NCBI GenBank assembly: GCA_914767715.1
Contig: OU612066.1
Coordinates: 7,941,001 to 8,005,000, forward strand
DNA: 64,000 bases
Source of the DNA: Membranipora membranacea
Taxonomy: Eukaryota > Bryozoa > Gymnolaemata > Cheilostomatida > Membraniporidae
Reading direction: 5' to 3'
The first letter of the stretch is position 1. Each line of letters opens with the position of its first letter. The translations under genes were made by a program, and so were the position numbers. Under the pieces are notes generated by a model. That model did not search any database and was not told where the DNA came from. It worked only from the letters and a program-made list of their open reading frames with translations. Below, piece after piece: positions 48,391 through 62,749 of the stretch.

Positions 48391-50213
48391 AATAAAAATG
48401 AGGTCAACCTTGAACCTTCAACCAATTTATTCAACAATTTACAATTTTTTAACAGACTTGTTATGTTATATCAAGGAGTACTCCTTGGTTATATTGCTAT
48501 TTCATGTATTCTGTCTTTTATCTATTTTACTTCAAATTTGGGACTTGTGTATGATACTTATCATACATCATTTGTGATGTGATCTATCAATAAAAGTATG
48601 TATTTGAATCGACACAATTCATCAAGACCACAGACCTGAAGGTGAATCCGAGTCGACGATATTGCCAAGGATGCTAAAATCTGATTTCGATATTGTTTCT
48701 CTGGTTTACATCACTTGCGTAGCACTGTAATTTCGGAAACCGTAATAGCCATCATCTTTGAGCTCAACCCAGCTCAGACTGATATACGTAATAAAATTTT
48801 CTCCATATTGTGTTACCCAATCTAATTTGATTGTAGAGCCCTCAAACTTCAGGTCAACATGGTGTTCAACATCCTTTTCATCAAATAAGAAGTTTCGTAG
48901 TTCAAACCTCACATCATAGAAAAACTAAAATAGTCATGCACCAGGGATTTTGGGACAGAAGTCGCACACTCCCTGTTGTAACCCGCACACAACTGTTCTA
49001 TCACTGAGCAATCAGAATTACTGTATCCAACCTATATATTAAATAATCCCGCACTGTTAAGCGATGCACATTAAAAACTTTCAAACCATATATATTTAGT
49101 TGAAAATACTTATTTCATATATCATTAGTGTTTGCCAAATTCAAGGGGGTTTTCATTTTTAGAATCTTGCACCGCCACCCCCGCTTATCGGTAAACAAAC
49201 AAGGGAGTAATAAATTCAAGAGTTACAGTTTGTGACAGTTAGTTGTGCTCCCTTGATAATTAATAAGGCAACTCCTCTTATTAATGCAAGGTCAGTGCTA
49301 TCAGTACGGGTATGTACACACGGTACTCCTTGGTCATAGTTGCTTCTTGCATTGATTGGTGAGAAATAAAGTTCACAATATAATAATGCTGAGCTCCCCA
49401 GTTCCACCTATTGTCAATAAATTCATTGTTATTTGTAAAGATTTGGGACTGTAAGCATGGAATTGAGTATTGTCTCAAAGTGTCGATTCATATTTTACAT
49501 GAGAAGCATTGCGGCAGGTATTTAACATCTCCTAGGACAAACCACCAACATAAACATTCACAGATTTATGGAGCAAGCTTTTATTGATTAGAATGATATT
49601 TCTAAAAGCATAATATGGCCGAATGATCGCCATACTAGGAGATCCAGTTGTATAAAAATGATTCTTCTCATGTTCCAACACTGAGTAGTAGCAAAATGTC
49701 TGATAAAATAAACACTGCAGTAACAAGCCAGTCATTCTGCTGCAGTAAAGTGAGACTTAGATAATGAGTGATAACTAGAGTCCCAAGCCTTGGGTAAGAC
49801 TAGAGCCAGGATATATTATCACACCCGCTCTTGGAAATGCAAATACCAGCCAGTAAGAGCAGATCCAGAATCAGGCCAACTCTAGGGTAGGAAGTCACCA
49901 AACCGGATATACATGACGGAGTAAGTAATATAAATGTACCATATAACAAAAGATATCAAAATATATATTCTATGAGAGTTTAATACTATATGAGATAACA
50001 TTATGATAGGGAGTTTATAACCTCCATAATAATGCACACAACTAAATTAGCAGTAGATAAAGCTACGCGTAAAAACTGGTCAAAACATGTAAAAATTTGA
50101 ATACAAGTTGCATGGGTATCTCTAGCCACCTCCATAACCCATGAAGTGTGACGACATAATACTGTTCGTTTAATGCATCGAAAACTAAAAGCCAAGCTCT
50201 TTGATTGCAAGCA
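48391..50213. other. Interval between H3.3 promoter and Unkempt stop codon
   Basis: Expected to hold the Unkempt 3'UTR (possible AATAAA at 49585-49580, minus). A 90-codon frame at 48313-48582 (plus) overlaps the CCAAT cluster and has no recognisable content. One weak exon candidate is listed at 48719-48924. Confidence 0.5.
48719..48924 (-). other. Possible orphan exon encoding a beta-sandwich/Ig-like segment
   Basis: On the minus strand the acceptor-like CTATTTTAG is followed from 48924 by an open phase-0 frame (FFYDVRFELRNFLFDEKD...) to a donor-like GTGATG at 48718. Near the end, SLSWVELKDDGYYGF resembles the F-strand motif of immunoglobulin-like domains but lacks the cysteine. No flanking exon could be joined convincingly, and it lies only 0.35 kb upstream of the H3.3 promoter. 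Treat as weak. Confidence 0.25.
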
Positions 50214-53200
50214 TTAACTTGATATGACAGATTTCGAATTGCTAGCAATATTATTATTGCCGTTACTAACATACTTATTACTAGATGACATTCTACACAT
50301 AGGACAGATATGGCTCTCCTTACTAGCACAGCTTTCACATAGCGGAAAGTGGTTACAAGCTAGAAAAGACCTAGTGGCTGCGACTACCTCCTGACAGACC
50401 ATACACTCCCCTGCATGTTGTTTCTTACCTATCAACTACAAGCAGAGACAAAACATGACAATTAGCCATTGCAACAGAATTATTTGTCACTACAACAGTC
50501 AACATTGCGTCCCGCAAAGCAGAAACCAAAGCCATTGCATCCATTGAAAAAAGTAATTGTTCAGCTATAAATGTGGCAGTTTACACAGAGAGACTAGCTA
50601 CAACCAATTAATATGAGTACAGATTATCTACTTAGAAGACACTGAGTAAGCGTAATCCTTTCACTAACCTGCTTTAGTTGGTCCATTTCTAGATAGAGTT
50701 GTCTCTGAACGTTTGCTAGCTGATTGATAGGGATATTAGGTAATTCTAATCCCGTCTGACTCCGGAGGATACTCAGTTTACTATTACTAGATACGTTATA
50801 ATCCAGTTCCCTCTTCAACTGTGCGGCTTGGGTACATGCCTGAAACAAATAAAGTTGATTCTTAACAAGTTGTTTGAAGAGTGAAAGACAGCTCAAACAT
50901 AACTAACTCAAAATCTTTTTTGGCTTACCTCAACATACATTTTCAGGAATAGAATATCACAAAGCTCATTATTATACTTGCTGAAGATATAGAAAGAACA
51001 GTTTTTTTCCAGATCAGGATGTGAGCATAAGGCCGTGGCAACGATGCAAATGAAAAGCATCAGACTTGATGAGCGCTGGGATTGAGCGCAGTATTATTCC
51101 CTGTCAAGTCAAGTTTTAGGTCAATTTGATTTTTAAAACATTATGATTTTGAATTTTGGACGAGACTTCAAATACACACTTCATCTCTCTGTCTGATAAT
51201 ATGCATCCTCTCCTCTTCACTCATCTGATATCTCCTGTGTGCGTCCTCTGCTTCTCTCTTCCACGCGTCACACGCCTGTATAAGACAATGCAGGAAAATA
51301 TCAAACTGGGCATCGCCAAGGATCTGCACACATGTCTTGAGCTAAGAATGGAATCGTACCCATATATTGGATGAGTATATTTTTGTAATGTAGTGACTGC
51401 ATATGTTGAGTAGCCCGGCATATGTCCTAGATATGGTATCACAAAATAGATGAGTAACAAGAAACTCCATGGGGCCTCCTTAGAGTCATAGGCCAGCAAA
51501 TTTTGTCAGACAATTATATTCAACAACAACATGACGTCAAAGTAGAAAGCTGTTTTTCCATAGACTCATCAGGGAGAACGGAAATTCCATTCTCCATAGA
51601 CTCATCAATCCGTGGAATACTAAATATCTCTGTTCCACACCAGTAAAGCGATTCCCAATACCTCGTCATGTTAACATAAATATATAAGTACCACCATTAT
51701 ATAAATTTCATATAACATACCCCTCTGGCTTGTGATATGCCTTCCTCCCACTTATTGAGTTTATTCTTGTACATGGCTAGTTCTTCTCTCAACTTTTGCA
51801 CAGCTGGGTCGTGTCCATTGCTAGGAGTACCATTCATAAGCAACCTGAACCAAACAAAGAATGTCTGTCATTATTGTGAGGATAATAAGGATTAGTGTCG
51901 ATGAGATATAAATTATGTCAATCATAAAGAGTTAAGCTTGGAGATTTCAGCAAACAAATATTATATGGCACTTTCTCTGGGCTCTCTCAGACATGTCTCC
52001 TTTACTAATGGCTAAGCCATCAATTAAGCTGAGTAAACGACTGCAGGTGCAGGGCATTTATTGAGAGGTTGATCCTTTCAATTAAAAACACCGCCAAGAA
52101 GAAAGACACTTAGCATTTCTCAATCCAAAGTAAAATGCATACTTGAGTCAGAGCAATGCGTCTCTAACACCTTAGTCATAGCTTGTGGAATGTTTAAATG
52201 AGCGATGCCGGTTGTAGCCGGGTATGATGACCCTATGAATCAACCATTTATCCCACATATCAGTCAGAAGGCTTACGCATATCTGTAATGACTTACCCGT
52301 TACTCGGAGTGTTATTCATGAATAGGCTAGAAGAGTTATTAGATGTGGCGCTGCCTACCGGTGGCTGCTGACTTCTAGGTGATATAAGAGGGTTCAGGTC
52401 ATTACCCAGATTACTGTATCTATTTCCTATTGATGAGCGCTAAAATCAGAAAAGCATGTTGAGTATGTTTAATTTTCCAGCGGAAAATAAAGTATGAGTC
52501 AGTTGCACATCCAAATCAATGAATGAATAAAAAGGTGTGGGCTATTGCAACATACGGTGCAAAGAATGATTTGACCAGCCTTACATATTTGTTATAGTTA
52601 TTTTCCATGGCCTGGTACTGTCAGGAAATAAATTAATTCGTAGAAGCCAGATACTTCAACTCATAAACAGAAAATGATTACTGATAGCATCACACCATAC
52701 TTACATGGGGAGGGATGCCCATTGGGAGAGTTCCTAAAGGTGAAGCCGGCGGACTCTGTGATAAACTAGCAGCGCTGCCGGCTATTCTATCCGGTATAGA
52801 CATCGGTAGTGAGAAAGAATTACTCATATAACCTGCAATGTTAGACATGAGATATCAGTCCTTGGGTACAGGGAGGTATGAATGATGGTCTGATACGGAC
52901 CTGTTCCAAATCAATATGGATGAGACATTGTTGTGACAACATTTCTAACACAACTGCATATCATGATCTGGAGTCAGGAAACGCTGATGGTTTTGTAACC
53001 TCATGGTTTTGCATTGCCAGCATATGGAATGACAGCCTCAGCTGATAATCAGCAGCTCAATCAGCGGTTTGCAAACTCAGAGTGAGGACCGCTTTGCATG
53101 ACATCAGTCACTTTGTTAACAAATATACCTCAGCTGATCCTCAGATGATTGATGCGCATATGAAAAATTGTCCTCTCAAAGCGTTTGACCTTGATATATG

Positions 53201-56200
53201 CCGACACCGCCGGTGTCTTTATAGATAAACAAGATCGCTTTGTTCAAAAAAACTTGCCCCGACTAAAAACCCTCAGAATCATCGCAAATTAATCTGCCAA
53301 GACTTCGTATAATATAGAGAGAGTCTTGGCAACTTACTAGAAGCTAAACCTGCACTAAGAGAGCTACAGACTGAGGCAGTATCACCTCTATCGTTATCAT
53401 TCATCTCATCTATAAACGACATGGGCTGATGAAAATCTCCTACTGTCAAATCTTCCATAGCGCTGCCTACAAACACAACCACATTCTGCCACTGCACACT
53501 GCCCGATACGCATAAAATGTTCTACACTAATTCTATGATTTAATTCTTTAAATCTTTTTAATTGCTAGGAGCCTGAACCTGTCAAGTCATTACACAGGAT
53601 GCTCTTGTGAGGAAATATGTTAATACAGATGAAAAAATGATAAAATTCTAGTACGGAAACAGTCTTGGGTGCAAAGATTGCAAAGCTCTGAAAATACATA
53701 CTATTCTAGCTGGGACTCCATGTGAAGAACTACGTACCAATAACAGATTCCACAGTGTCACCGCCTGGGAATAATGAGTTGGCAAATGGAGACATGTTGT
53801 TGGGGTGGTGGGAGCTTGGAAATGCAGAATTAAAACCTCCAATTCCGCTGTCTAGTAGTACTGATGATGTATTACTACTACTCATCATATCTCCACTAAA
53901 CTGTCTCATCCTTCCATACTACAAAGAGCATACACATAACAGTATGAGACAAGTGCAGTGTGATATTGTAGTAAAATGCAATATTACTTTATCAGATACT
54001 ATCCAATGATGAGAGATTACCAAAAATGCCACCATTAGAGTGATTTATTCGAATATTCTACAACCCAATAATTGTGGACACATATGGTTATGATTGCTGT
54101 CGATGAGTTATTAACTTGAACAATTTTCATACAGGCAAATCTTAGGGATTGAATTAATTGTTTGAGAGCTGTGGAATGAGTCACAAAACAGGTCAAGGCG
54201 CCCGGGGTCTGGTGCCTCAATACCGGCCTATGCTTACCTCAATACTCCCGGAGAATGAGCTGGCTAAAGCACCGATACCGTTACTTCCTGTGAACGAGTT
54301 TCCCAGGGTGCCAAAGCCATTACCATTACGCGATGATGATAAGCTATTGGATCTGTGATACTCTGACATAGACTGAGACCTTCCCTTACCAATCGGCTCC
54401 GGTACGGACAGGGGAATAGTACCACCTCCACCAAGCTATAATAAGCATTAAAAATTGTTGAATAATACTATCAAAGACCGACAAGAAAAGAAGCTCTTTT
54501 TCACACTTGAAGTGATAGGTTGCATAAGCAAGTAGATTGATAATATTGTCAATGATGCGCTGAGTTAATCAGACTCAGGGACTAGATAACTGTGCTGGTA
54601 ACACCGGTAAATTGTAGCTGGATAAAACATGTTCTATCTGACCGCAACATCACCATCTTAACTTGTCAGGGTCACAATATTCAAACCTTTGCCAGTGCTC
54701 GCAAATCTAACATAGCCATCCAATGCCTCAATACTAGTAACAGACACCTAGCCGGTTCATTTAGGTTACCTGCTGATGATCACAACTACATACTTACAGC
54801 TTCAGAGAATGAGCTAGATAGACTTCGGTTAGGGGCCATGGGGCGGGTGATGGGTGGCGTGGGAGGCTCCTTCATTACTGGCCTACTCTGCTCCTCTTTA
54901 GTTGGACTTTGCTGTAGCTCTTGTAACGTCGGAGGAATAAACGATGCTAAAGAGTTAGGTGCCCTTGGTGATTCAGGTGGGACCGAATTCTTATTTGAGT
55001 TTATTTCTTCTACAAAAGTATCAAACAAAATAACTGTCAAGTGTATGTGATATACTTAATGCCTCTACTCATGTTTACATTTTTTTAGAATTCAAGTGGG
55101 AACAAATAAAATATTCATGAGGAACTTCATATCTGTCAGATGTATTGTAGGGATGACAAACGTGAAGGGCTGCATGTACTCAACATTGCCAATAGTCAAT
55201 ATGATCAGATCAATGTCAGTAAGAAGTCACCATGAGTTTCCATGGGATACATACATTTCATATCATCAAACAGAAAACCCCAGGCCTTCAGTAAATGTGA
55301 GATAACAACATGCAAGGTAAGAATAAGTAAATATAACTCATCGGCCTGTATGACTATACTTACGATCTACATGAGCGAATGCACAGAAGGGACCTCTTGG
55401 GCAGTATCCTGTTTGGACCATGTCCTTGCACTTTGTAGATTTATAAATCTACAAATCACAATATATCACAGTCAGTGCTCATCACATAAAAGCTGGTATG
55501 AGGGAGGAAGTTATATGATATGATAGTTAGATCTGATATTACAGTTAAGCAAATTCAGAGAGCCATTAATTACCATCTGCGTATTAACTTGCCTATCTTT
55601 CAGACAGCATTGATTATCGCTCAACGGCATCAACAGTTTACAGACCAGCATATTCCTTGCACTGATATGTTGTTATACACAGCGGTATAAACTTTACCAA
55701 CGCTAGTTCTACCGGTATGAGGGTGTAGTACCATAATTATCTGTTTATCTGTGACTTTACTATCACTTACCTCAGGATAAAACTGCTGCTCTGTTCTAGT
55801 ATGGCAGTACTGACATTCATCACCGCTATCACACACAGCCGGGTCTCCCCACTCATCATGCTGCTTCACCTGTACATATAAAATACAAAGACAATAAGTC
55901 ACTGCAACCAAAGCAACTTGTCACGCGTCTACCAAAACAAAACAGCCGCTTGAAAAGGCTACCAAAAGACTGTCTACATCGATGATGAGAAGAGCCATGT
56001 TGGGAGCTTCTCTCCATGGTATGCTGCTGAGAAACAACAGCATACATGAAGGAACGAAATACAGACTAGGACTGCTCCTCTCATATTATAATCACTATTT
56101 TGTATAGATACTGTTGATGTATATTTACATGTACTCGCACAAGTGCTTGTTGTGAGTGAAAATAATGAAAAATTCATTTTTGAATGGGTGTCACCTCCAA

Positions 56201-59200
56201 ATGCTCAAGTACCTGACAGTAAGAATTATAACATATATACACCCAGCCTTCCATCACTTAGAACATGACTGACCTGTGGACAGGGTGTAGACCTATACTT
56301 GTAGATATGTGGATTACGCCTCCTGTCTTTACTGTTATGATGTTGTGGACATGCATATCCTTGTCTACATAACCTAGGTGGCCTCTTACAGGGTTCTGTC
56401 TTGTAGTTAGCTAACACGTACTGTGAATCTACAATATACAATCAACAACATAGTGCTATAATTATGATACATATACTAAGTCAATCACCTTGAGAGAACT
56501 AAGTTAGGAGCCCCTAGTCATTTTTGTGAGCAGTATATTCAATAATTATATGAGGAAACAGAATAGTTACAATATGTACAAGATTGAGCCCTAAAATTAG
56601 CACCTTGTAGTGTATTTTGGGAAGATTGCCAGTACTTCAAGAAGTGATACATTTTGATAGAACAACCAGCAGCAAGTCTTTCTGCAGCATTCAGACAAAG
56701 TATTCTAACCCAAAAACACGACAAAAATATTTTAAGAACGCTCACTCCTTGGTAACAAGAAGCGCATGCTTGCCATAACTGGAATGGTGCGTACTGTTAC
56801 AACCGTTATTGATCACTCAACCTTAGAGTATCATATTCATGTCGCCCCATTAGGAATGGTAATCATTCAAGATCTGCCATCAATTTGAATACCAACTTCC
56901 ACATATTGAGTTAAAAATAGCGATAACACATAAGATGGGTGTCCAATGCCAGTAGCAGCAGATGTAAGAAAGATTAACTTTTGCATCAAGTTCAAAAGCA
57001 CTAGACACTTAAACCTGAATGTTTTTCCAGATACTTTTTATGTGCCTATAGGTGTGCCTTGTTTTTCTCTGACATTTCATTTGATTGCTATCTTTGACAT
57101 GTCGCTCAATGAAATCTACAGCAACAGAAGTACATAATCATTGGGAATCGTTGGGGCTGTGCTCAACTCGTTGGGTTTAGTAACATAAAATCACAATGCA
57201 CAGGTTTGGTGTGGGACGGACGCAGCGCAATGGTTTATAGAAACTTGTCATGTATTTCCAATAACAACTTGAATTTAATCTTTGGGAATTGTGGTCTCAA
57301 ATAGGCTCCAAATTTCATTTGCTATGTCAACCAAGATTATTTCATTGCCAACCATCCTACCTATTAGGCTGCATGCCAAATGAACTTCCTTTTGCTCTCA
57401 GGCCGCCAATCGATGTGGTGACCTATTCAATCTGTAGCTAGACCAGCCTGGACCTGAGTGTCGTCCTGTTAAAATGTGACTTAGTCAAGCAAGTAGCGTA
57501 GTTGATGCAAAGGCTTTTCTGAGCCTCTTTGATTCTAGGTGAACGAGTATGAGGTTTGAATAATACTCGATATAATACATAGATGTAACATAGGCCTAAA
57601 TCTCAGTTCCTACACAGCAGCACTGAGTCAGTCGTCTATACAAAGTGACCTACCATTCCATTTAGGATCATCGTTAAGTATCCTCTCTTTCTCCATACTA
57701 GTAGACATCTCTATAGCTGGTCCATCTACAGGACTCTCCCCTCTCTCTATAGCCTGTAGTTCTCTAAGATCATAAGTCGGGGTTCTCAAGTCTCCTGATC
57801 CGTGAGCAAACGCACAATGAGCTCCGTTCTTCGTACATATACCTGTAGAGTTATATGAGGGATAGACAGTTAATGTATGAAGATAACCCTCATTACCCAA
57901 CCATAACACAACACAACATAACAGGACTATGGTATCACAGAGTAAGGATATATATATCCTTACTCTGTGATGGTATGCAGCATCAAATATTCATCCCTGC
58001 AGAAGAGGATGTCTCATACAGGTCAGTGCTTCATCGGCATGATGAAAGATTTCAAACCACCTTGAAGTTGTGATGGTAGAAATGAACTGTGCCGGCGTTA
58101 ATGAAAGGTTGTTCGTACATACATCCTTTGTTATGCAACATTTCTGGATTCGGCCCTGTGACATTCAATAAAGGTCACTCCACAGTAAATCTGTAACTGT
58201 ATTACATTGTTGAATGAATCCGGTGCCTTGAGTTTTCAGATGATTCAATAAACACCAAATGCTTCACAACAAAACAACTAATCTAATCTTAAGGCCGCTG
58301 AAAACAGACTACAGCGCAATGCAACCTTTAGGTCATGTTTCCCTGTTACTGATTGTCATGTTTTCATGTTACCGATTTCTATTCGGCGAATACAAGGAAC
58401 CGACAATGAGGCCATACATTATCTGAATGATTTATGGTAAATTTATTATGATTCTGTCACAATACTGCTATTCCCAACTTCATTGAAACAAGGAGTTGGA
58501 TGTGATCCAGCAACTTGATTGAAAATAGGAAGTCGATGGCAGGCGAGGGGGACCAACCTTTAGAGTCTGTTTCATGCACACAGGAAGCTGTCTTATAATA
58601 TCTTATATGATATCTCCTCTCAGTATCACCAGAGTTTCTATGTAATAACGGACACCTGAAAGGAGTAAAGAGAAATAATTGCAACAGTTGAAATGTTCTA
58701 AATTTGTTCTGCAAGAAGATACTGGGAAAACATCAGCACAATACTACAGCTGTCAGAATATTGACAGAGCCAGGCAGGTAAAGCACAAACAAGTACATAT
58801 GGAGTCAGGGCAATCCTCAGTTAAACAAACCGGCTCATTCTTCCTCTAATAATCTCAGCACTGTCTCAACAAATACCAACTTAACGAAGTCTTATATTTC
58901 TATCAACAAAACATTAATTTTATGGTCTCAATACATCATGCTCAAAAGGCTCAACAGACTACTGAACCCACTGATTACAACCACAAGTAACCACAAAGTT
59001 TGTGGGTTTTCACAGACTTAGAGCCCATGGGATATTATTTTAGAACCCAACAGGCCATACAATACAAACCACATCAAGAACGATGGATGTGAAAACAGAC
59101 TGCTAAAGGCCATTAATCTTCTCAGTAGGATTGCGGTTGTATGTGACAGACAAGGTAATAATTGTTTGACAAGGCAACAACAACAACACAGAAAAAGTCC

Positions 59201-60912
59201 TCGACAGGATGAACGAGGAAATAAATCAGACTATTCACATACACCCGCAGTCATTAGGTTTTTTGGTTGTATGATGAATGCTACAGTAATACTGTCATCG
59301 TCATCTCATACAGTCAATATTTCGGCTGCTACAACGTTAAGCCTTCAACCTAAGCAGCAGATTACTCACTCATCACCGTTTTGACATTGGCCGGTAGTCT
59401 CGTCATATTTACTGCAGTAAGTATCCGGGGTGTAGTTGAATGCACCATCTCTTCTTCTCATCGGTCGTCGTCTCCTTTGATTAGCGAAGTGCCAGTTGAA
59501 ACATGTGTACGGTCTATGCTGAGTACATTTGTGCTGAAGAAAGAGTGGGCACTGTTGAGTTCTGAACTCTTTCAGATATCTGCAAATATATAATTTCAAG
59601 ATTAAAATGTGTCATAATGTTTTGGCAGGCCAACTGAAAATGTTTGTTTACCAGAGATTGGCAATTGCACTTCCAACTATTACTTAAGTGGCATAACGCT
59701 ACTTAAAATCTATTATAATTACCAAAGTGATTGCCTCTAACATTGCGCTGAGATTATGCTGAGACTATCCTTGAAGCTTTATCATCACAGTCTAATGGGA
59801 GTTAGGAAAAAAATGGTAAGTTTTTGTTTCTTGAGCAGCTCATGTTGGTTTTAGCACAATCACAGTGCGATTGTTATGTGTACTATTATTGATAGCTATG
59901 ATTGGGGAGGCAATCTAAGATGACTACCACCCTGACTTTGTCAGCATTCTCGCTAACAAAACATTCACATTCAAGATAATATTGGCCTCCTTAAGAAACA
60001 CAATGTTTATATAACTTTCGGGCAGCCACTGCAATTATTCAAAGATCCCAGCTTCATATTCTTTCCTGGTTTTGGCAAGCTGCAAACACTGGTTTAAAAT
60101 CGTGACTTTAGCAACTGGTTGGGAAAGAAAGTTACTAGTTTTTGAGGTCGGCTAGGGTTATGACCAGCGGACAAATCAGGAGTTTGCACCAACGGGCACC
60201 ACTGAGGATCAAACCCAAATGCTTGCTTGGCACACATGTTCATTTCAGGCGTTCATTATTCAGTTATCTGTGGCAGGCTTCTAACTATGCTCTTAGGCCT
60301 ACAGCATCAGATTGAGTAATGTCCCGCTGTTTTCGTCTTCATTAGACTCCGAAGGTGAGGTGTATTTGTTCAATAGTGCTGGGTTTTGCAGTCGGACTAG
60401 ACATTTCCTCAGGTGCAAGATCTTTTATTTCTTTCCACCTATTTATTTTTCCAATAGAGCCTTATTATTTCCTTGATTAACAAATCAATGTACAGCAGTG
60501 GCAGATGGGGAGATACCGCACACACATGACCGACACGCCACAGCACTTGACATGCAGGAGGACAAATTCCAGTTCTGTTGACACATATAAAAAGTAGTAT
60601 TGTATCGTAAATCTGTAATTCTCAAACAATCATTCCATACCCAGTGACAACCAATGGGGTAAGGGTGATAGTGTAGCCCTGACTCAGACTGACTAGCCTA
60701 GGTAGTAATGGCTGAACACACTGCGATTGATTGAGAGTGTCAGTGACTGTGAGTCACAAGTACCATGTTGTTTGCAAATATGTAATAAAACATGAGTATA
60801 TAGAGTGACAACAGACTTATCATTTACAAAATGGTAGAAAATATATTTACGTGTAGTGCTGTGGCTTCTCCGGCTGGTTAACCATGGTAGAACCTTTCTC
60901 ATTTGGCTTCAT
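50214..60912 (-). CDS. UNK: Unkempt-family RNA-binding protein (six CCCH zinc fingers plus RING)
   Basis: Eighteen coding exons (minus): 60912-60851, 59579-59370, 58655-58558, 57842-57654, 56428-56274, 55869-55771, 55448-55364, 55009-54798, 54435-54238, 53918-53738, 53466-53338, 52832-52705, 52617-52585, 52439-52297, 51844-51721, 51275-51180, 50839-50669, 50435-50214. Phases agree throughout; 844 residues against about 810 in human. The N-terminus PEKPQHYTYLKEFRTQQCP is diagnostic. Six CCCH fingers follow: two in exon 2 (the second finishing in exon 3), then SCVHETDSKG/CTKNGAHCAFAH (exons 3-4), PCKRPPRLCRQGYACPQHH (exon 5), one across exons 5-6 ending CQYCH, and KCKDMVQTGYCPRGPFCAFA (exon 7). 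Exons 8-14 are Ser/Asn/Pro-rich and low complexity, exons 15-17 coiled-coil-like, and exon 18 carries the RING (CMVC, CNHFPLCESC, CPMC). Unkempt binds UAG-containing mRNA, represses translation and shapes neurons (family knowledge). A possible AATAAA lies at 49585-49580. Confidence 0.96.
57934..57971. repeat. 38-bp perfect palindrome
   Basis: ATCACAGAGTAAGGATATA followed directly by its exact inverse, with no spacer. In the Unkempt intron between exons 3 and 4. Such perfect spacerless palindromes are often unstable, so this may be recent or polymorphic. Confidence 0.9.
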
Positions 60913-60984
60913 TTCCAAAAAACCTCAGATTTAATGTCCTCTCACTCTACAAATTCCCAGGTCTTTCCAAAACAATAACATTGG

Positions 60985-61045
60985 ATGCAAAGCGCAGCTA
61001 TTATGCGCAGAAACCCTGGTCACGTGGGTAGACGAGCCTCAAAAC
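60985..61045 (-). promoter_or_regulatory. Presumed Unkempt promoter elements (E-box, NRF1-like GCGC)
   Basis: About 90-115 bases upstream of the Unkempt ATG lie CACGTG (61021-61026, within TCACGTGG) and two TGCGC-type motifs (CTGCGCAT at 61003-61010 and CTGCGCT at 60991-60997). These resemble E-box and NRF1 half sites of housekeeping promoters. No TATA box is placed usefully. Assignment rests on position only. Confidence 0.35.
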
Positions 61046-62749
61046 CTCAAAGACAAAATCAGTCATTAGTCTCCAAAATTTTGATATTATAGCTCTAAAA
61101 TTTGATAACAGTGTATGTTAATGAGTAGTCCCATCTCCTTTGATACCATTCTACTGGATATTCCCCATCTTACATGAGAATAATGCTAAATTGTACAATA
61201 GCTTGGAGACTAAAAATATACCCTGAAATACTGGGTCAAATACATATTTAGGTCAAAATAGTATAAACAATTTCTTTTGGCCTAGTGCCAGAATCACGCA
61301 TTGCAGACTTTGTAAAATAAGTTATCCCAAGGCTCCTCGGTCATCGCCATCCCTCTGTTGTTGCAGAGGGATTTGAAAAAAAAGAACTGTGTATCAAGGT
61401 ATGGCACCTCGATGGCTAACGCCAGGCTTTGGCAATATCAACCCGACACTGCTTGACCAAGGAGTAAAAGACTCTCCTTGGCTTGACCACAGAAGGACCT
61501 TTATCGTTTTACTCTTTTTTACTCCCTGGAGTAACATTCGGGTGAGTCTGAGCCCCCCAGGCTTTGCCCCCCACCAGACGGCCCCCACCAGACGGGTGTC
61601 TCCCAGATGGTCCAGCAACATCAAATACGGTTGTATATTGAAGTAGATCAATGGAAGCATGTATGACATGGGGGAAGGACAACAGGAGAAGGTAAGGAGA
61701 GAAGATCACAGTTACAACAAGCAGTGAACGATTTAGGAACTGCAGTTTTAGCACGGCGCAATTCATTATCAACGATCAAACAGACAGCAAATAGGCAAAA
61801 AAACTCAAACCATACATACTTATAAATTCAGTATTGATTTTCAATACAAGATATGAAAATCAGGTCCGGAATCTTTTCCTGATGAAATCATTCACTATAC
61901 CCAGCGCCTTCTGTGAAAGTTGACATACAGTATACAAAGCTATTAATCTTTCAATGTGTAAACATAGAATTCTATGGATAATTGGAAGAACATGAGTGAA
62001 ATATGAAATGATAGTCAATAAACTTGTTAGTCAAGTTTATTCCACCTTCTTTGATGCCAAATGTACACTGCATTTAGCAACAATAATTTTAAGGTTGCAA
62101 TTCTCATATAGTTGACATATAACTTTCAATTAAATTTCTCCAAACACGGCCGGCCGAGAGCCCTTCTCTGATGCTTCTCTTCCAATTATCAGCACCTACC
62201 AAGCTATCATAAAAAAAGCAATGTCGGAACTGAAAAGGAGCAGTGACAGATAAAAACATGTGTAAGATGTAGGTTCAAGTTTCAATCAAGATTGAGATTA
62301 CAGTTCTGGAATCCATGACAAGCAGTAGTCATGCTGGGTTGAAAAGCTGCTGATCTGGTTTATTCCTTGGCAATTTTCACATACTTTAATTACTGATCTG
62401 GCTAATAGACATCTCTTTTAATTGAGGACTAATTTCCCTTTTGTAGTGGGAGCACCTCTTTCATTTTTTATTGCAGATACAGATACGTTTTTGTACTCTG
62501 CCCGAGATGATAGTTATTTATCTAGTTTAGCAATATATCACATATGTAATGGTTTGTCTTGTCTTATGTGGGGGAGGGTAGTGATATGAGACTGTGTACT
62601 CTCCAGAGAACAGGTGATCGATACCCCTAGTGCTCAAAGACCCATGGACAATTTTGATTATTACTGATAGAACACATTCTTGATGTCAGAAGGATCAGTA
62701 GTTACATTAGTCGGTTTCGTGATTATGAGAGTTGTCTGAGTTTGAGATG

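Noticed and set aside
48313-48582. 90-codon plus-strand frame upstream of H3.3
   Set aside because: It overlaps the CCAAT cluster, has low-complexity composition and no recognisable motif.
50940-50995. A possible extra Unkempt exon (frame KYNNELCDILFLKMYVE)
   Set aside because: It has splice-like ends, but its phase does not fit between exons 16 and 17, which join in frame without it.
61389-61772. Overlapping frames on both strands near 61.5 kb
   Set aside because: They arise in a GC-richer repeat-like patch with internal hairpins; no consistent coding signal.
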